From: Crithidia sp. LVH-60A
Lineage: Eukaryota > Euglenozoa > Kinetoplastea > Trypanosomatida > Trypanosomatidae
NCBI GenBank assembly: GCA_030078075.1
Contig: CP119646.1
Coordinates: 372,001-436,000 of the forward strand
Direction of reading: 5' to 3'
Length of the DNA stretch: 64,000 nt
Positions 59,523 to 64,000 of this stretch are shown piece after piece. The position numbers were made by a program, and so were the translations under genes. Under the pieces are notes generated by a model that was not told the origin of the DNA, ran no database searches, and saw nothing but the letters and a program-made list of their open reading frames with translations. Within the stretch, counting starts at the first letter, position 1. Each line of letters opens with the position of its first letter.

Positions 59523-61260
59523 TTATGGGAAGTGACTTATTCGATTTGACGGGCGGCTCTTTAGCATGCTTCGGCGCATTTTACGATGATGCCCGTTGGC
59601 ATTGGCAGGACATAGCAGGCGAGGGAGGGCCATCATTGACTGCCCTTGCGTTGCGTCCTTCCCCGCGTCAGGAAGAGCGCGGATGCAGTCGCAGTGAATG
59701 TCGTCAGGGCCAGGGGCGGAGCCACAATGCACTTCGCGTAGTGCCATCTCTGGTTCTGCATGCGAAAAGCGTTCGAAAGGCTGGGTGCTGGGGCGGGGCG
59801 GAACGCGAAGCGGAGCAAGCGGATGTCATGTGGATTTGGTTTTTCACATGTTAGCCAGTGTGGCGGCATGAGCCTTCGGAGTGAGGGGATGCTCACCAAT
59901 AGCGAGGAAAGGCGTTGCTAAGGGCCGCGGGGCATGAATTGCTTGGATGCGGGACCAAGACCGCGGGTCACTCGGCGTCAGCTGGCTGCAACTCTTTATC
60001 CATCCGTTAATACTCTCCTTCTGCAATTCCGTGCGATAGGTCTTCGTGAGCTCGCGACGTTTGGGATCAGTAGGTGGGGTCGCTGCTATGTCGCGTTGAA
60101 GCTCTGTAAGTCTTTCTGTCCAGTGAGGAGGGTATTTCGCTTTGCTCACTGGGACGGCTTTCTTCGCAGCTTTATGGAGGATGAAAGCAAAGACTAGTAC
60201 TTTGTGCTTGGGTTTTTCTCTGTGGTTTTTAACGTATGCGCGTATGGGTTTGACTCGAGCCTTGTCAATCCAGTACGAGAGGCGGCGGCGGCGGCGTAGC
60301 GGGGCGAGAGCGCGTTTCTTTACCTCGTTGGCGAGGGCTTTCCTACGTTTGACGTAGCGGCCGTGTTTTCCATTTAGGCGAGCGATGGTAATGCGGTATG
60401 TTTTCCAGTGCACTTTCTTGAACTAGAACATCGACTTTTTGGTGTCAGTTTGTGGTATTGGCTCATACTCTTCTGCAAACTGTAACAGAATGGTAATCCA
60501 GCAGCAATCACTGTCTGGGGTGGAACGGCTTTCCCAGTTCAGCACAAAACAGTCCCTGAAAAACGTCACGTCAGGGGAAGTGCGGGTACTGCCGTCAAAA
60601 CTGATACGGGTCGGTGCGTTGCCGTTGTTCGCGCACATAAGGTCATTCACTAACATCCACTCGAAAAAGGTGTCCCCTGCGTTGGTGTCGCTGCTCATCG
60701 GGGCAGCGGTGCTTGGGGAGTCTCGAAGTTCCCAGTTGAGGCGGTTTTCGCCAGCGTTCAAATCAATCACTAGTGGAAGTGAAAGGAGGGAAAAGCGTGA
60801 CAAATGCGCTGCGTGGGATGTACCCGGAGGTAAAGCGAATCTTCCTGGGTGGGTTGTCGAAGTGTATTGTGATGGAGATCCGCCCTTCCCCACGCCCAGC
60901 AATGGTTCTGTTTTCTTCCATACCAAGGTCGCGCTGAATAAGAGCGAGCACACCACCTCCATTTCGGTCGCGTGCCGCGCCGGAGTGCTGGTAGCCGTCC
61001 AGACCAAATGATTTGCAATCTGAGAAAGAGAAGTGCGTCTCTTGAAGAATGCAGACCTGCGCCGAACTCACTTCGAGGTAACGGGCCAACACCAGTCTTT
61101 TGGACTGTGTCAACCCGTTGCACTTCCATTGGGCACATCTTAAAGTAGGCTCAGGGCTGCGCTCAACATCGCCGTAGCGCAGAAGCAGGATGGCTTCCAC
61201 GCTTATACGGGTAGGTTTTGTAACCCGTAGACACGCGTCTTTTTGGGTCTATTTATATCC
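59523..61260 (-). mobile_element. degenerate ingi/L1Tc-clade non-LTR retroposon (DIRE-like remnant)
   Basis: On the minus strand, from right to left, are a decayed 2A-like start, an apurinic-type endonuclease, the basic linker and the start of a reverse transcriptase. Endonuclease marks include QWKCNGLTQSKRLVLARYLE and CILQETHFSF in the first frame (60,763-61,200), then LNAGENRLNWELRDS and PTRISFDGSTRTSPDVTFF in another frame (60,426 to about 60,780). The linker is open at 59,844-60,413 in the same frame, after a TAG at 60,423-60,425. An RT opening (GSAPGPDDIHCDCIRALP) lies at about 59,670-59,722. At least two frame changes and one in-frame stop are seen, and the element is 3'-truncated: no RT catalytic YxDD, RNase H or poly-A tail. 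The 5' end is approximate. This is typical of retroposon relics in Leishmania-like genomes. Confidence 0.8.
61144..61200 (-). other. decayed 2A-like motif at the start of the retroposon
   Basis: The first readable residues are EAILLLRYGDVERSPEP. Active 2A sequences end D-(V/I)-E-x-N-P-G-P. Here the spacing and the DVE are kept, but Asn is Ser and Gly is Glu, so ribosome skipping is not expected. N-terminal 2A sequences are known from L1Tc and ingi. Confidence 0.65.
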
Positions 61261-61846
61261 AGTTGTTGTTGCAACTCCTTTCAGCCACGGGAGTTTCCTC
61301 TCCTCGCTAGTCGGGCCGCAATTTGAGCAATCCAGCGCTTACTGGAGCTGCACACTCTTGACCTCCTTTCTTCTCACGCCGCGGGCTGCCTTATTCCGGC
61401 GGCACTACGATGGTGCAAATGGCGTCATTATTGGCCGTGATGTGCTCCACCGCCCGCTGCTAGAAATAGTGGAAAGCCGATCTTATGAGGCTTGAGCGTG
61501 CCGAGTGGCGCAGTATGCAACTCCCGGGTTTTGGTGGAGTTGGAGCTCAAGATTCTCTGTTCTTTTATCTTGACTAGTTCTCATCAAGCAGCTCCACGAT
61601 TGTTTTCTATCTCATGTGTCTGTGCCGGCCCAGCGCGCGTCACGGTTGGATATCTGTCATAAGACACTTCTGAGGCCTTCTGCGCCGTTGTTTTGTGGTG
61701 TTTTTTTTCCCCCTTTTTCCCCATTTCTCCTTTTCTCCTTCTTTCTTCTTCTTTCTCCTTCTTTCCTCACACCTTGGTGGAAGCGCCTTTGGTTTTCCCT
61801 CTTTCCTTTCTTTGAAACCGCTCATTCGTTGGTTTTCAAAAAGAAG
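61261..61846. other. spacer between two oppositely oriented element remnants
   Basis: No ORF with domains. It contains a strong plus-strand pyrimidine tract (about 61,694-61,775) upstream of the plus-strand element, like a splice-acceptor context. A short GCCGAGTGGCGCAG string at about 61,500 resembles part of a tRNA D-arm, but no complete tRNA follows. Confidence 0.45.
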
Positions 61847-61939
61847 ATGCACTATGCTGCCGATTTCGCCGAGCTAGTTGAGAAGTAAAATCAGCTGCAC
61901 GCGTCGTGAGCCCTGACGACCGAGCACCACGCGCTGCTT

Positions 61940-62842
61940 TTGTCCGCTTTCGTGAAGCAGCAGACGACAGCGACGGCGGATAAAGTGGAGGAGTCGAAAA
62001 GCGACTTTGAGACCAGCAGCATGTGGGACCTGCGCAATTCGTCTCGAAATGAAGCACTTCGTTTCCAGGCTCTATGGGCTGACAAGTACGTACGCCTGGC
62101 CATGGGGCACGAACGTATCAAGACGGCGGTGGCGGAGGCGGATGCCGTTGAGCGTTACAGGAATTTGGCGGTAGGCGGAGCGAAGAACGGACTGCTGTCT
62201 ACCATCGATGTGTTTATCCTGCGTTGCCTCCTCTTTTCCGACGACCCGTTGCAAGGGGCATGGATGCTGATCGAGATGATTCTTAACACGCTGCCACGAG
62301 ACTTGATTCCCCTGCTTAACTACTTGGTGCTTCAGGATTACACGGAGGCACACCGCGCTCACATGGTGGGCCCAGCCCTCGACTCCCCGGATCCTCTGTT
62401 TCCCCCAGCCTATCTTCGCGACCTCAACGAGGTGCTAGTGCAGCGCAGCGAGCAGCTCCAGGGCGGCGGCGCGCCAGCTCGTCTTTTCCGATCGGTGGAA
62501 GAAAGCGGTTTGATCGGCGGCGGCTACCTCGCCCCTCTTCTGTCTAATGACAGTGTTCAACAGGGCGTGGTGGACATCTCGCGGCTGGCCAACTTCCTCG
62601 CGACGCAGTTCTCCTTTTCCCGCGATGAGGCAAAGGGTCTCGAAAGCCTCATGAAGCGGATGGAGGATCGCACAGACAATGCCGCGCCGCTCGGAAAGCG
62701 AGAACGCCAAGGCTCAAACAACAGCAGCAACTGGAGGAACGGCAGTAGCCGAGGCACCCAAGTCTGGAACGGGGCTGGGCCGACTCAAGGACCGCTCGCG
62801 ATCGAGCACGACGCTTTTCCCGAGCCTACCCGAAAAAACTAG
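61940..62842 (+). pseudogene. open segment of unknown function within the plus-strand element
   Basis: About 300 codons, mostly helical by composition. It has a conserved-looking core (IDVFILRCLLFSDD, then LNTLPRDLIPLLNYLVLQD) and a polar, Asn/Ser/Gly-rich C-terminal tail. A strong pyrimidine tract precedes it. I do not recognise the family; a first-ORF, nucleic-acid-binding-type protein of a mobile element would fit its position ahead of an enzyme segment. Confidence 0.4.
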
Positions 62843-63170
62843 GATCGCCTGCCAGAAAGCCCGAAAGCCCGGCAGGCCCCGAGCACGCGGAGCCTACATC
62901 GCCTCCCAAGGCAAAAAGGATAATTGACACCCCGTTGTGGGGTGGTGATTTATGTGAGAGGACAACGTCTAGCGTTGAACTAGACGCACTTTACCGCCGT
63001 TTCCTTCCAGACGGCTCTACTCTCCCTTGCCGCACCCTTCCGGATCTTGCCCCACCCGGCGTAAGCAACCCGACGGCAATCCCCGAGGTGCGCGCACGGC
63101 ACGATCAATACGGGACCGGTTAAAGAAGCACTTGAAGCTGTACTTTCCGCAGTTTACCCGACATCATTGA

Positions 63171-63626
63171 ATCGCAGGGATACTCGTCTTCTCATCAGGC
63201 GGCCCGTTTTTGAACGTTTACGACTCGGCACCGTCCCACCCTGTGCGCAGGGATATTAACCGGGCTTTCCACCACGCTTTGCCGGAGGTGAGGGTGAGTT
63301 TCTGCAAGTTCGCTCGCCAGCGTCGCGACAGCCTCGACTGCGGAATCTCCATGACCGCAACATTCTTGTCAGACTATCTAGGCGTAGCGCCGAAGGTTTC
63401 CCGCTGCTTGCCGGAGCGACTGCGGAAGCTCTTCCATCAGGCCTCTGTCAAGACCATCGCACACGAGGACTTTTGCCGCACGTTCGTGGCAGAGATGACG
63501 AGGGGTGCTCAGCCTGCCACGCAGCTAGCTGCGACCTGCTTCACGGAGAAGCAGCGCGACGAGCACACCGTCTGCCTGAAAAAAGCAGAAGAATTCTCCG
63601 CTGACCGGCGGTGCAGCCCCGGTTGA
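63171..63626 (+). pseudogene. Ulp1/C48-like cysteine peptidase segment
   Basis: The segment reads FLNVYDSAPSHP, then ARQRRDSLDCGISMTATFL. An Asp in a YDS context followed some 40-50 residues later by Gln and a DCG triplet is the signature order of the Ulp1/adenain-type (C48) catalytic core. The upstream His is not clearly visible. The match is motif-level only. Confidence 0.5.
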
Positions 63627-64000
63627 CGCGATCATGGAGATGGCCACGGCCGCGGGGCACGACGTCGCGCGCGTGGGGTATGGGTGCATGCTCTGCGCTG
63701 CGGCGCTGAAACGGGTAGCCTGATGGGAGAAACGTCTCGCTTACCGCACCCGCGCTGCGAATACGCGCCGACCACTACGGCTTTCGTCCCGGCGCCGCCG
63801 TGACGGTCCAGGAGGTACTGCGCGATATGGAAGTTCCGGTCAATATTTGCCGACCGGCTCAAAATGACTCAGGCTACGAGATGGTGGACCCGCCACGACA
63901 CCTGGAGGGACCGGTTTTTCTCGAGGCAGCAGCTGAGGTGCAACTTTCTCAAGAGATATGGAGACGCGCTTTCCCGATGGGTTCCACGCGTGATGGAGAG

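Larger units (their letters stand above)
61847..64000 (+). mobile_element. decayed mobile element of uncertain family with a C48-like peptidase segment, running off the window
   Basis: A plus-strand fossil. Readable parts are a GC-rich open segment of about 300 codons (61,940-62,842), a middle part with little legible coding, a Ulp1/C48-like segment (63,171-63,626) and further GC-rich sequence to the window end. It looks broken, with several breaks, and its right end is outside the window. No terminal repeats, reverse transcriptase, integrase or tyrosine recombinase is visible here. Ulp1-like peptidases are known from NeSL-type non-LTR elements and from several DNA and DIRS-like elements, so the family cannot be fixed. 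A degenerate cellular multigene family is an alternative. Confidence 0.45.

Noticed and set aside
61495-61565. Possible tRNA gene (string resembling a D-arm)
   Set aside because: No matching acceptor stem, anticodon arm or T-arm with GGTTCGA at the right distance.
61847-64000. Non-standard genetic code (reassigned stops, as in Blastocrithidia)
   Set aside because: All host genes here are uninterrupted and end at ordinary TAA or TGA codons, so the poor legibility of this element is better explained by decay.

Overview
The window looks like nuclear DNA of a trypanosomatid (kinetoplastid). Host genes are intronless and all lie on the minus strand from about 16 to 57,188. Long gene-poor spacers separate them, with pyrimidine tracts followed by AG ahead of start codons, as expected for spliced-leader trans-splicing. 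Two copies of ribosomal protein eL19 (one with its full Lys/Ala/Pro tail), a class I aldolase with trypanosomatid-type sequence blocks and the remains of an ingi/L1Tc-clade retroposon all support this. I cannot name the species.

Layout. From 16 to 16,284 there are six minus-strand genes: a TPR-type protein, a kinesin-related protein with a degenerate motor, a disordered protein with one helical block, a damaged eL19 copy, a small zinc-finger protein and an intact eL19 copy. From 17,838 to 49,717, half of the window, lies a head-to-tail array of 14 class I fructose-bisphosphate aldolase genes on a unit of about 2.35 kb. Thirteen copies are intact and read as the same 361-residue protein; the second copy from the left is damaged. 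From 50,022 to 57,188 there are three more minus-strand genes: a DEAD-like protein with a UHM-like C-terminus, an LRR plus CCCH zinc-finger protein with a hydrophobic C-terminus, and glutamine synthetase. Beyond 57.2 kb no host gene is seen. A decayed minus-strand ingi/L1Tc-like element lies at about 59.5-61.26 kb. From about 61.85 kb to the window end there is a decayed plus-strand element with a Ulp1/C48-like peptidase segment. The change of orientation resembles a divergent strand-switch region.

The most notable observation is that the arrayed aldolase is not a standard glycosomal enzyme. Schiff-base and acid/base residues and the C1-phosphate site are kept. Several residues of the other phosphate (C6) site, the terminal Tyr and the basic half of the N-terminal PTS2 import signal are changed. 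It may be an amplified, cytosolic aldolase paralogue with altered substrate preference.

Quality warning. Four patches (2,881-3,406; 11,641-11,938; 20,756-20,912; 21,191-21,263) consist of long homopolymer runs. Where an intact paralogue exists for comparison they look like smeared versions of the real sequence. They damage eL19 copy 1 and aldolase copy 2 and should be read as sequencing or assembly artefacts until re-sequenced.
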